This document shows positions 1 to 6,058 of a stretch of DNA of 10,939 nt, piece after piece. Every line of letters begins with the position of its first letter. The first letter of the stretch is position 1. The stretch comes from MGOM01 sp035693825 (GTDB lineage Bacteria; Chloroflexota; Anaerolineae; Anaerolineales; E44-bin32): the NCBI GenBank assembly GCA_035693825.1, contig DASSGB010000254.1, forward strand, positions 1 to 10,939. The letters run 5' to 3'. The notes below the pieces were generated by a model. That model was not told the DNA's origin. It saw nothing but the letters and a program-made list of their open reading frames with translations, and did no database searches. The translations under genes and the position numbers were made by a program.

Positions 1-167
1 AGGTGCCGCGCGCCCAACGCGGCCGCCGCATCCTCCAGGCCGGGCTCCTCCCCGATAAGCAGAACCATCACGTCGTCGCCCAGACGCCGCCAGGATCGGA
101 TGGCGTTCATTTGGATGACTCCGATACGGCCCTGGAAGGGCTTCGGTGCAGTGAAGAGGGTCAGCAT
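1..167 (-). CDS. Glycosyltransferase-like protein, N-terminal part (runs off left edge)
   Basis: Partial gene: 55 codons are visible from an ATG at 167 and the 3' part lies beyond position 1. The frame is open and has no in-frame stop. The first residues read MLTLFTAPKPFQGRIG, followed by IQMNAIRSW and, near residues 35-42, VMVLLIGEEPG. This pattern (a short beta-strand, a 'TxPKPF' turn, 'IQxNAIxSW', then 'V.L.G.E.G') resembles the start of GT2-like glycosyltransferases found in polysaccharide clusters, where it begins the nucleotide-sugar binding fold. It starts 16 bases after the cytidylyltransferase stop and looks like the next operon member. The ribosome site is weak, with only a distant GAGGG in the spacer. 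The assignment rests on the N-terminus alone. No catalytic DxD is in view, so donor and acceptor are unknown. Confidence 0.6.
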   Translation of the reverse strand, partial: MLTLFTAPKPFQGRIGVIQMNAIRSWRRLGDDVMVLLIGEEPGLEDAAAALGARH

Positions 168-183
168 CGAGGACTTTCGGCCC

Positions 184-945
184 TCATCCCACGTCCCGAT
201 GAGTCTTGTGAACGACGTCCATGTTGATGCGCTCCAAAGTGGGTTCCCGCCGCAAGAGGTTCACCACCTCGCGCCAGGAGAAATCCTCGCGACCGTGGAA
301 GCGGGAGAAGACCTCGCGCACGAAGGTCAGGTCCTCCGGAGCGTCGACGGTCCAGCGCATCTCGCCCAGCGCCGGGTCGGAGGACCGGACATGGAGGATC
401 CGGAAGCGCGGCTGGTTCTCGTAAAGGAACGGCATGACGTGTTCTCGTTGATGCGGCTCGTCGGCCTCGAGCCAGGCGGCGTCCAGCGCGGCGCGCGAGC
501 ACACCTCGGTATCGGTGCCGATCGGATACGTCCGTTCCCAGGGAAGTCGATTGCAGGCGAAATCCACGCGGGGCTCGGCCTGGAGGAAGGCTCGAATGGT
601 CTCGTCGATGAGTTCCGCGTCGATCAGCGGGCAATCGCCGGTGATGCGCACGATGACCTCGGCCTGCGATTCTTCGGCGGCCTGATGAAACCGGTCGAGC
701 ACATCTTCGGCGCTGCCGCGGACGGTGTGCACCCGGAGCCGCGCGCCGAGCGCCGCGATCGGGTCGTCGGCCGGATCCGTGCTGGTCGCCAGCACCGCCT
801 CGTGCGCGATGCGTGAGGCGCGCACGCGCCGGAGAACGCGTTCCAGCATCGGCCTTCCGGCGATGTCCGCCAGCACCTTCCCCGGCAGGCGGCGCGATCC
901 CATCCTCGCCTGGACGATGGCCACGACGCGACCATCACGCGGCAT
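184..945 (-). CDS. SpsF-type cytidylyltransferase (CMP-sugar activating)
   Basis: 253 aa, complete, cytoplasmic. It probably transfers CMP from CTP to the acid sugar made by the NeuB-family synthase encoded two genes upstream. Sequence signs: the nucleotide-binding loop QARMGSRRLPGKVL at residues 12-25, RGSAEDVLDRF at 77-86, RITGDCPLID at 100-109 (D104 is the likely metal ligand), REHV at 167-170, and WTVDAPEDL at 198-206. This is the SpsF-like branch of the Kdo/NeuA cytidylyltransferase superfamily (Bacillus subtilis spore-coat polysaccharide SpsF). It differs from NeuA/PseF, whose N-terminus reads more like IPARGGSKR. Length is normal for the branch. The ATG at 945 lies 11 bases inside the preceding glycosyltransferase gene, so translation is probably coupled. 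CMP as the activating nucleotide is inferred from family and context. The exact sugar is unknown. Confidence 0.85.
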   Translation of the reverse strand: MPRDGRVVAIVQARMGSRRLPGKVLADIAGRPMLERVLRRVRASRIAHEAVLATSTDPADDPIAALGARLRVHTVRGSAEDVLDRFHQAAEESQAEVIVRITGDCPLIDAELIDETIRAFLQAEPRVDFACNRLPWERTYPIGTDTEVCSRAALDAAWLEADEPHQREHVMPFLYENQPRFRILHVRSSDPALGEMRWTVDAPEDLTFVREVFSRFHGREDFSWREVVNLLRREPTLERINMDVVHKTHRDVG

Positions 946-2056
946 GCGGCTTCATCCTCCATGCGGCTCGGGCCAGTTCGTAGGCTTCGAGCAGGCGCGG
1001 AAAGTTTGCCCGCCAATCCGCCCGCGCTTCGACCGTCCGGCGGGCGGCCTGGCCCAGGGCCGGGAGCTCTTGCCGGCTGGCGCAGGCGCGCAGGATGGCT
1101 GCGGCGAGGGATTGCGCTTCTCCGTCCCGGAAGACCCAGCCGTTGACCCCGTCTTTCACCCACTCCCGATTCGGGGCAATATCGGACACGATCGCCGGAA
1201 GCCCGGCGGCCATGGATTCGAGCAGCGTGACCGAACTTCCGTCACTGCGAGAGGCCGACACGTAGACATCGGCGGCGCTCAGGTATCGAGGCAGCTCGGA
1301 ATGATCCACCTGGCCGGGAAGATGCGAACTTGCGATCAAACCTCCCAATCTGCCGCGGATCCGCTCCCGCTCGGAACCGTCTCCCAACATGAGGAGACGT
1401 AGATTGGGTTCCTTCTTCGAGGCGAGAACGAACGCCTCGGCGACGAGACCCATTCCGTACAGCGGCTCCCAGGCACGGGCGGCAACCATCACCATGGCCT
1501 TCTCCCAGCCGAGGGATGACCGCAATCCGTCGCCCGAGCCTGGGGCGAACTTGTCCAGATCCACACCCCACGGAAAGACGACGATCCGCGCCGGATCCAT
1601 TCCAAGCTCGACACATCGGGCGCGCACCGTCTCGCAGTCGCATGCCAGAGCGTCGCTTCGCCGAAGCACGAACGACGCCTGCCACCGCCCCGCGCCCACT
1701 CTCGCGTCGCGCAAGATGTCCGATCCCCAGGACATGCTGAGCGTCGGACGGCGGCCGGCGAGCGCCGCCACCAGCGCCCCGCGCTGGATCGGTCCGGCGT
1801 GAACAATGTCGGCGTTCCACTCCTCGCCGAGGCCACGCAGAGCCCGGACCATCTTCGGAACCCGAGGCCAGAACGAAGGGCCCGAGGCACCCCAGCTCGC
1901 CACGGAGGCGATTCCCGGTCGCGCCAGGGCCGCCTCGCCCTGCGGTGGGATCGATTCGACAGCGCGGTACGCCACTTGATGCCCCGCTTCCACCAGGGAA
2001 AACGCAAACCGCCGGTCATGGACCGTCCAGCCCCGGGTGACATACACGATCCTCAC
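935..2056 (-). CDS. Glycosyltransferase family 4 (GT-B fold)
   Basis: 373 aa, complete. It transfers a sugar from an activated nucleotide donor to the growing glycan on the cytoplasmic side. The N-terminal Rossmann half starts MRIVYVTRGW. It continues with VHAGP (residues 85-89), SWGSDIL (109-115) and FPWGVDLDKF (161-170, the usual 'pNGvD..rF' hinge). The C-terminal donor half has LLMLGDGSER (221-230), LPRYLSAADVYVSAS (255-269) and the donor motif DGSSVTLLESMAAGLP (272-287). The canonical EX7E pair is D272/E280 here, a conservative change at the first position. No signal peptide or membrane segment is evident. The start is a GTG at 2056 forming a GTGA overlap with the stop of the synthase upstream, which supports this start and coupled translation. 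Being between a nonulosonate synthase and a cytidylyltransferase suggests, without proof, that it may use their product. Confidence 0.88.
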   Translation of the reverse strand: MRIVYVTRGWTVHDRRFAFSLVEAGHQVAYRAVESIPPQGEAALARPGIASVASWGASGPSFWPRVPKMVRALRGLGEEWNADIVHAGPIQRGALVAALAGRRPTLSMSWGSDILRDARVGAGRWQASFVLRRSDALACDCETVRARCVELGMDPARIVVFPWGVDLDKFAPGSGDGLRSSLGWEKAMVMVAARAWEPLYGMGLVAEAFVLASKKEPNLRLLMLGDGSERERIRGRLGGLIASSHLPGQVDHSELPRYLSAADVYVSASRSDGSSVTLLESMAAGLPAIVSDIAPNREWVKDGVNGWVFRDGEAQSLAAAILRACASRQELPALGQAARRTVEARADWRANFPRLLEAYELARAAWRMKPHAA

Positions 2057-3126
2057 GGACGTACCAGCATCGACCAGCGCAGGGCCTCGCCGGACGGAAT
2101 GTCTTCGGCGGCTTTCAGCCCCACCGTGGCTTCGATCTCATGCGGCAGGATCGAGCCTTCTGGCGCCGGACGCAGGACGTCGAGGTCCGAGCGCCTGAGG
2201 ACCTCTCCGGATTTGAGGTCGCGCCCGGCGCGCACGCAGCGACGCTGCACGACCACCGTGTCGCGCTCGTTGTCGGCGACGGTCTTGTCCGGCGATCCCA
2301 GCGCAAGTTCCAGCTCGCGGGTGCGATCGACCATCTCCCGCCATGTCGCGGGAGTCATCGAGAAGGGATGATCCGGCCCCTCGCGCGCATTGTCGTCGGT
2401 GAAGTGTTTCTCGACGACGCGCGCGCCGAAAGCCACGGCTCCCAGCACGGTGGTGGGCCCGGGCGTGTGGTCGGACAGTCCCAGGACGACGTTGGGAAAC
2501 ATCGCGGCGTAGGTTCGGAGAACCCGAAGGTGAATGTGGCGGAAGTTGTCCGGGCTCGCCGTGTAGTTGGTGTTGCACTGCATCAGGATGAGCTCCCGGT
2601 TGATGGCCAGGATTTCGTGGACGGCCGACTGGACCTCGCCGATGGTCGACGCGCCGGTCGCCAGCAGAACGGGCTTGCCTTTGGATGCGATATGACGAAT
2701 GATCTCGGGCCAGGTGATATCGCCCGAGCCGATCTTATGAGCCGGGACATGCGGGTCGAGCATGTCGACCGCCTCTACATCATAGGGCGAGGAAAAGTAG
2801 TGGATGCCTGCTTCGCGGCAGGTGTCCACCAGAATCGGCGTCCAATCCCAGGGCAGCGAGGCCGCCTGGTAGACCTCAAAGACGGATCGCTTCCACGTGG
2901 CCTGGTGCGAGAGTTGCCCGTCGAGGGATCGAAACCCGTGGTCGCTCACGATCTTGGGCGCCCGGAAGTTCTGAAACTTGGCCGCATCGGCGCCGGCCTC
3001 GGCGCACATGTGGATCAACGCCTTGGCGCGCTCCAGGTCGCCGTCGTGATTGGCCGAGATGTCGGCCACGAAGTAGGTCGGGTGGACGTCTCCGACCAGG
3101 CGATCACCGATCGGGATCTCGTTCAT
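2053..3126 (-). CDS. NeuB/PseI/SpsE-family nonulosonic (sialic) acid synthase with SAF domain
   Basis: 357 aa, complete, cytoplasmic. The family condenses a 6-carbon N-acetylated sugar with phosphoenolpyruvate to give a 9-carbon acid. The TIM-barrel domain (about residues 15-280) shows ADISANHDGD (21-30), GADAAKFQNF (45-54; K50 and Q52), FSSPYD (111-116), HKIGSGDITWPEII (130-143), KPVLLATGAST (151-161), QCNTNYTASPDNF (183-195), GLSDHTPG (216-223; H220) and VEKHFTDD (238-245; H241). H220 and H241 match the two histidines that bind the metal in characterised NeuB enzymes. A C-terminal SAF/antifreeze-like domain follows (about 293-357: RRCVRAGRDLKSGEVL, LDVLRP, GSILP). Neisserial NeuB has the same order. 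The ATG at 3126 is preceded by a purine tract (3146-3134) and overlaps a small upstream frame by ATGA. Motifs such as QNFRAPK and CNTNYTA differ from classical NeuB, LegI and PseI, so the substrate stereochemistry cannot be assigned. Confidence 0.92.
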   Translation of the reverse strand: MNEIPIGDRLVGDVHPTYFVADISANHDGDLERAKALIHMCAEAGADAAKFQNFRAPKIVSDHGFRSLDGQLSHQATWKRSVFEVYQAASLPWDWTPILVDTCREAGIHYFSSPYDVEAVDMLDPHVPAHKIGSGDITWPEIIRHIASKGKPVLLATGASTIGEVQSAVHEILAINRELILMQCNTNYTASPDNFRHIHLRVLRTYAAMFPNVVLGLSDHTPGPTTVLGAVAFGARVVEKHFTDDNAREGPDHPFSMTPATWREMVDRTRELELALGSPDKTVADNERDTVVVQRRCVRAGRDLKSGEVLRRSDLDVLRPAPEGSILPHEIEATVGLKAAEDIPSGEALRWSMLVRP

Positions 3127-3239
3127 TGGTCGATTCTTCCCTTCCCAAAGGGTCCCGGATCCACATCGCGGACCCAGGGAGATGGGTCTTCATTCGGAAT
3201 TCGCCCCAGCATGCCGGCCAAGAGGCTGAACAGTCTCAT
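3123..3239 (-). CDS. Small 38-aa open frame with ATGA overlaps at both ends; function unknown
   Basis: Not a recognised family. An ATG at 3239-3237 overlaps the TGA of the SDR gene (3238-3236). After 38 sense codons its own TGA (3125-3123) overlaps the ATG of the NeuB-family gene (3126-3124). It exactly fills what would otherwise be a 109-base gap in a tightly packed operon. The product begins MRLFSLLAGMLGRIPNED (a short hydrophobic N-terminus) and ends in a Gly/Pro/Asp/Arg-rich tail (DVDPGPFGKGRIDQ). There is no cysteine, and the hydrophobic part is too short for a clear membrane span. By hand count about 24 of 38 third positions are G or C, lower than the first 20 codons of the next gene (17 of 20), which argues for caution. 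The ribosome site is poor, so translation would depend on coupling. Alternatives are a leader that couples SDR and synthase translation, a gene remnant, or a -1 frameshift extension of the SDR. Confidence 0.5.
   Translation of the reverse strand: MRLFSLLAGMLGRIPNEDPSPWVRDVDPGPFGKGRIDQ
3134..3146 (-). promoter_or_regulatory. Purine-rich ribosome binding site of the NeuB-family gene, inside the small frame
   Basis: On the minus strand the tract GGGAAGGGAAGAA ends 7 bases before the ATG at 3126. It supports that start. It lies inside the coding part of the 38-codon frame, so ribosomes translating that frame would pass over it, a layout typical of translational coupling. Confidence 0.55.
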
Positions 3240-4156
3240 GGAACGATCAGGCCTCGAAGCGCTTCCCGGTGGCCGGACGCTGCAAGGCGGGCCAGCGTCG
3301 CGATTCCGTCGTCGATCGAAGGCAGGGACGATCCCAGCAGCTCGCGGGCCTTGGCCCCATCCAGGCAGACCCTCAGGGGGCGTCGCGCCGGCAGCGCCGC
3401 GGCCTCCGATCGCGCCGGCCGTACGCGGCGTTCATCCAGCCCCATCGCCCGAACCACGCGACGGCCAAAGTCGTACTTGCTCACACAGTCCCTTCCGGGA
3501 AGGTGGAGCAACCCATTCGCATCGGACCCCAGAAGGGCCTCGAGCAGCCCGGCCAGATCGTTGACCAGCAACGGCGAAAAGAAGACATCGGTGAACCCCT
3601 GCGCCTCGGCGCCGGACTGCACGCGATTCACAAACCATTCCGCCAGATTCACCTTGGACGTCGCGTTCCATCCGAAGAAGTTCGTGCGGACCACCAGGGC
3701 CCCCGGATTGGCCGACAGCACGGCCTTCTCGCCGGCCAATTTCGTTTCACCGTAGACATTGATCGGCTGCGCCACGTCGTCCTCGGCGTAAGGTCCACCT
3801 TCCCCATCAAAGACGGCGTCGGTGGAAATGTGCAGCAGGCGTGTTCCCGCCTCGGCCGCTGCCCTCGCTACCGACTCCGCCATGTCGACGTTGAGGCGCC
3901 GGGCTGTCGAAGGATCACGCTCGCACGCATCGACATCCGTGGCCGCAGCGCAATGGACGACGGCTTCCGGCCTCGTCTCCTCCAGAACGCGGCGCGCCGC
4001 ACCCGGCTCGGCCAGGTCGATCCGGTGAGCCTCCAATCGGCCGTGGCGGAGACCGGTGGTTCGGGTGATTCCGATCACCTCATGCCTCTCGATCAGGCTG
4101 AGCACCAGATTGGCGCCCAGCAAGCCGCTGGCTCCGCTGACGAGCACACGCGTCAT
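3236..4156 (-). CDS. RmlD-like short-chain dehydrogenase/reductase (nucleotide-sugar 4-ketoreductase type)
   Basis: 306 aa, complete, cytoplasmic. It is an extended SDR of the dTDP-4-dehydrorhamnose reductase (RmlD) type and is expected to reduce a 4-keto nucleotide sugar with NAD(P)H. The dinucleotide-binding loop SGASGLLGANL is at residues 7-17 (GxxGxxG), VVHCAAATDVDACERD at 66-81, the catalytic stretch HISTDAVFDG at 109-118 (S111, T112, D113), PYAEDD at 122-127, and Y135-GET-K139 as the YxxxK pair. Length fits the family. It overlaps the PseB-type dehydratase by ATGA upstream and a 38-codon frame by ATGA downstream. Placement directly after a UDP-GlcNAc 4,6-dehydratase suggests that its substrate is that enzyme's 4-keto product rather than dTDP-4-keto-rhamnose; no rmlA, rmlB or rmlC is in the window. 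It could also be a reductase for another sugar made elsewhere in the cluster. Confidence 0.82.
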   Translation of the reverse strand: MTRVLVSGASGLLGANLVLSLIERHEVIGITRTTGLRHGRLEAHRIDLAEPGAARRVLEETRPEAVVHCAAATDVDACERDPSTARRLNVDMAESVARAAAEAGTRLLHISTDAVFDGEGGPYAEDDVAQPINVYGETKLAGEKAVLSANPGALVVRTNFFGWNATSKVNLAEWFVNRVQSGAEAQGFTDVFFSPLLVNDLAGLLEALLGSDANGLLHLPGRDCVSKYDFGRRVVRAMGLDERRVRPARSEAAALPARRPLRVCLDGAKARELLGSSLPSIDDGIATLARLAASGHREALRGLIVP

Positions 4157-5166
4157 GCCCCGCCTCGGCCGGCCTCGGACTGCGCCTCGAAGGGGCCCAA
4201 CAACTCACGGATTTGTTCCGGTGTCAGCCACATGCTGTTGGTGTCGCTGGCGTAGCGAAAACCTTCGGGCAGGCTCCGCCCGGTCTCCCGCCAGCCGTGC
4301 CCGAACCAGAACGCCTCCTGAGGCTCGACGACGAACATGTCCTCGAGCTCGAGCGTGTGTCGGGCTTCGTCTTCGGATACGAGCACCTCATGCAGCTTCT
4401 CCCCCGGTCGAATGCCGATCACCTCGATTTCGCTGCCGGGGGCGATGGTGCGCGCCAGATCGATGACGTGCATGCTGGGAATCTTGGGAACGAACACCTC
4501 CCCACCCTGCATGCGTTCGATGCAGGCGATGGTGAAACGCACGCCTTTCTCGACCGACAACCAGAAGCGGGTCATGCGTTCATCGGTGATCGTGATGCGG
4601 CCCTTGTCCCGCTGCTCGAGAAACACCGGCACGACACTGCCCCGGCTGCCGACGACGTTCCCATAGCGAACGCAGGCGAAACGTGTGCCCGTCCCGCCGG
4701 CGTAGGCGTTGGACTGCACGAAGAGTTTCTCAGCCGCAAGTTTGGTCGCGCCGTACAGGTTGATCGGGTTGACCGCCTTGTCGGTGCTGAGGGCCATGAC
4801 GCGTTCGACGCCGCAGTCCAGCGCCGCCTCGACGACGTTGCGGCCGCCCATGATGTTGGTCATGATGGCTTCGATCGGGTTGTATTCGCACGCCGGCACC
4901 TGCTTGAGGGCCGCGGCGTGCACGACGACGTTCACCCCCTGCATCGCCCGGCGCAGCCGCAGCAGATCGCGCACGTCGCCGATGAAGTAGCGCAGCGAGG
5001 CATGATCGAAGCCGGAGGCCCGCATCTCGTGTTGCTTGAGCTCGTCCCGGCTGAAGACGATGATCTTGGACGGACGGTAGTCGCGGATCATCACCTCGAC
5101 GAACTTACGACCGAAGGAACCGGTGCCGCCCGTCACCAGAACGACTTTGTTGGTCCAGTCCATCAT
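4153..5166 (-). CDS. pseB: UDP-N-acetylglucosamine 4,6-dehydratase (inverting), PseB/FlaA1 type
   Basis: 337 aa, complete. PseB converts UDP-GlcNAc to UDP-2-acetamido-2,6-dideoxy-beta-L-arabino-hexos-4-ulose, with C5 inversion, as the first step of pseudaminic acid synthesis. The NADP-binding loop VTGGTGSFGRKF is at residues 11-22, FSRDELKQHEM at 38-48, YFIGDVRD at 60-67, HAAALKQVPACEYNP at 83-97, the catalytic STDKAVNPINLYGATK at 127-142 (D129, K130, Y138), RYGNVVGSRGSVVP, TRFWLSVEKGV, VFVPKIPSM and IRPGEKLHE. The NLYGATK active site separates it from FnlA/CapE/WbjB enzymes, which read NAMGISK and serve L-FucNAc synthesis. It is soluble and short, not the membrane-anchored CapD/PglF form. 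The start at 5166 directly abuts the methyltransferase stop and has the ribosome site AAGGAAGGG at 5179-5171. A second ATG follows at 5163. The SDR gene overlaps its end by ATGA. Confidence 0.95.
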   Translation of the reverse strand: MMDWTNKVVLVTGGTGSFGRKFVEVMIRDYRPSKIIVFSRDELKQHEMRASGFDHASLRYFIGDVRDLLRLRRAMQGVNVVVHAAALKQVPACEYNPIEAIMTNIMGGRNVVEAALDCGVERVMALSTDKAVNPINLYGATKLAAEKLFVQSNAYAGGTGTRFACVRYGNVVGSRGSVVPVFLEQRDKGRITITDERMTRFWLSVEKGVRFTIACIERMQGGEVFVPKIPSMHVIDLARTIAPGSEIEVIGIRPGEKLHEVLVSEDEARHTLELEDMFVVEPQEAFWFGHGWRETGRSLPEGFRYASDTNSMWLTPEQIRELLGPFEAQSEAGRGGA

Positions 5167-6045
5167 TCAGCCCTTCCTTGCCGAAGGTTTTCGGATGACG
5201 ATCAGCGGGTATTGCCCGACGCGGCCGAACCAGTGGGGCGCACGCTCCTCCAGCCAGTACAACAATCGCAGCCACCATCGTCCGAGCAACGGGCCGTGAA
5301 TGAACGCCCGGAGGAAGTTGGTGCTCACACTCCTCCACACCAGCACTTCGATCCCCGGAAGGTGGCGTGTGTTTTCCACGAGCCACGCGTAACCGTGCTT
5401 GAAGGTGCGGGTGCCCCGTGGCGAATTGCCTTCGGACTCGACAGTCGTCGATCCCTCGGTCCTGCCCGCTCCTCGCAAGCGTGCGTAGAGTCCCAGGACG
5501 GCGGAGGCAAGCCGAACCGGGAGCCTTGTCCAGGACTCGATGGGCGCGCTCGGTCCCCAACCGTACACCGCCACCGCCTGACCGCCTGGAACCAGGACCC
5601 GCGCCAACTCCTCCATTGCTTTCCGCTGGCCTGCGGCGGGAAGGTGATGGATCGTGTGCAGCGAGACGGCGCCTTCCACCAGGCCGGCTGGCAGAGGCAG
5701 ATTCGCAATGTCGGCGACGATGTACAGGCCGTGCGATCCGATCCGCTGGCGCGCCTCTTGAAGGGCTAGGATCGAGAGGTCGACGCACACTCGATAGCCG
5801 TAGCCGGACGAGTATTCGAGATACTCCGGGTACTGGATCGGTCCCGAGCCCGCGTCCAGGAGATAACGGCCTCGAGGTGGAAGATGGCGCAGAACCCGCC
5901 GGCGGCAGCGCTGAATGTATTCGCGGGACACCGGCCGAAGGTCCTCATAGCGCGCGTTTTGAAAGACGCCCGGCCCCACCTGGCGCCAGCCGACCGAATC
6001 GTAAAAGCGCCGCACCTCATCCCGGACGTCCGCCTCGGCGGTCAT
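5167..6045 (-). CDS. Class I SAM-dependent methyltransferase
   Basis: 292 aa from the ATG at 6045. Rossmann-like methyltransferase: RFYDSVGW (residues 13-20), the SAM-binding motif I LLDAGSGP (62-69), the acidic residue D89 ending VCVDL, IVADIANLPLP (109-119), SLHTIHHLP (128-136) and ELARVLVPGG (146-155). This is the Methyltransf_11 pattern. A long C-terminal part (about 165-292) is rich in Trp, Arg and Leu (GRWWLRLLYWLEERAPHWF). It may contact the acceptor or the membrane, but no clear transmembrane helix is seen. The start is uncertain. A GTG at 6099 and an ATG at 6075 (GGGGA just upstream) are in frame and would overlap the upstream gene. The 6045 start leaves 13 bases after its stop and begins MTAEADVRDE. 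Acceptor unknown. In a polysaccharide operon a sugar O-methyltransferase is likely, either side-chain decoration or chain-end capping. Confidence 0.85.
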   Translation of the reverse strand: MTAEADVRDEVRRFYDSVGWRQVGPGVFQNARYEDLRPVSREYIQRCRRRVLRHLPPRGRYLLDAGSGPIQYPEYLEYSSGYGYRVCVDLSILALQEARQRIGSHGLYIVADIANLPLPAGLVEGAVSLHTIHHLPAAGQRKAMEELARVLVPGGQAVAVYGWGPSAPIESWTRLPVRLASAVLGLYARLRGAGRTEGSTTVESEGNSPRGTRTFKHGYAWLVENTRHLPGIEVLVWRSVSTNFLRAFIHGPLLGRWWLRLLYWLEERAPHWFGRVGQYPLIVIRKPSARKG

Positions 6046-6058
6046 CGACACATCCGAC

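Noticed and set aside
3150..3175. Short inverted repeat GGGTCC/GGACCC with a 14-base loop ahead of the NeuB-family gene
   Set aside because: Only a 6-base stem with no U tract. This is expected by chance in GC-rich DNA, so it is not called a terminator or regulatory hairpin.
2140..3564. Long plus-strand open frame (about 474 codons) across NeuB and the SDR
   Set aside because: Same artefact; it is antisense to highly conserved NeuB motifs and crosses a gene junction.
4153..5166. Reading the 4,6-dehydratase as FnlA/CapE/WbjB of the UDP-L-FucNAc pathway, given the reductase next to it
   Set aside because: The active site reads NLYGATK with Tyr138, as in PseB/FlaA1, not NAMGISK as in FnlA. No WbjD/FnlC-type 2-epimerase is present in the window.
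4213..5769. Long plus-strand open frame (about 518 codons) across PseB and the methyltransferase
   Set aside because: It spans two well-supported minus-strand genes and their junction, with no domain signature. It is a GC-bias artefact.
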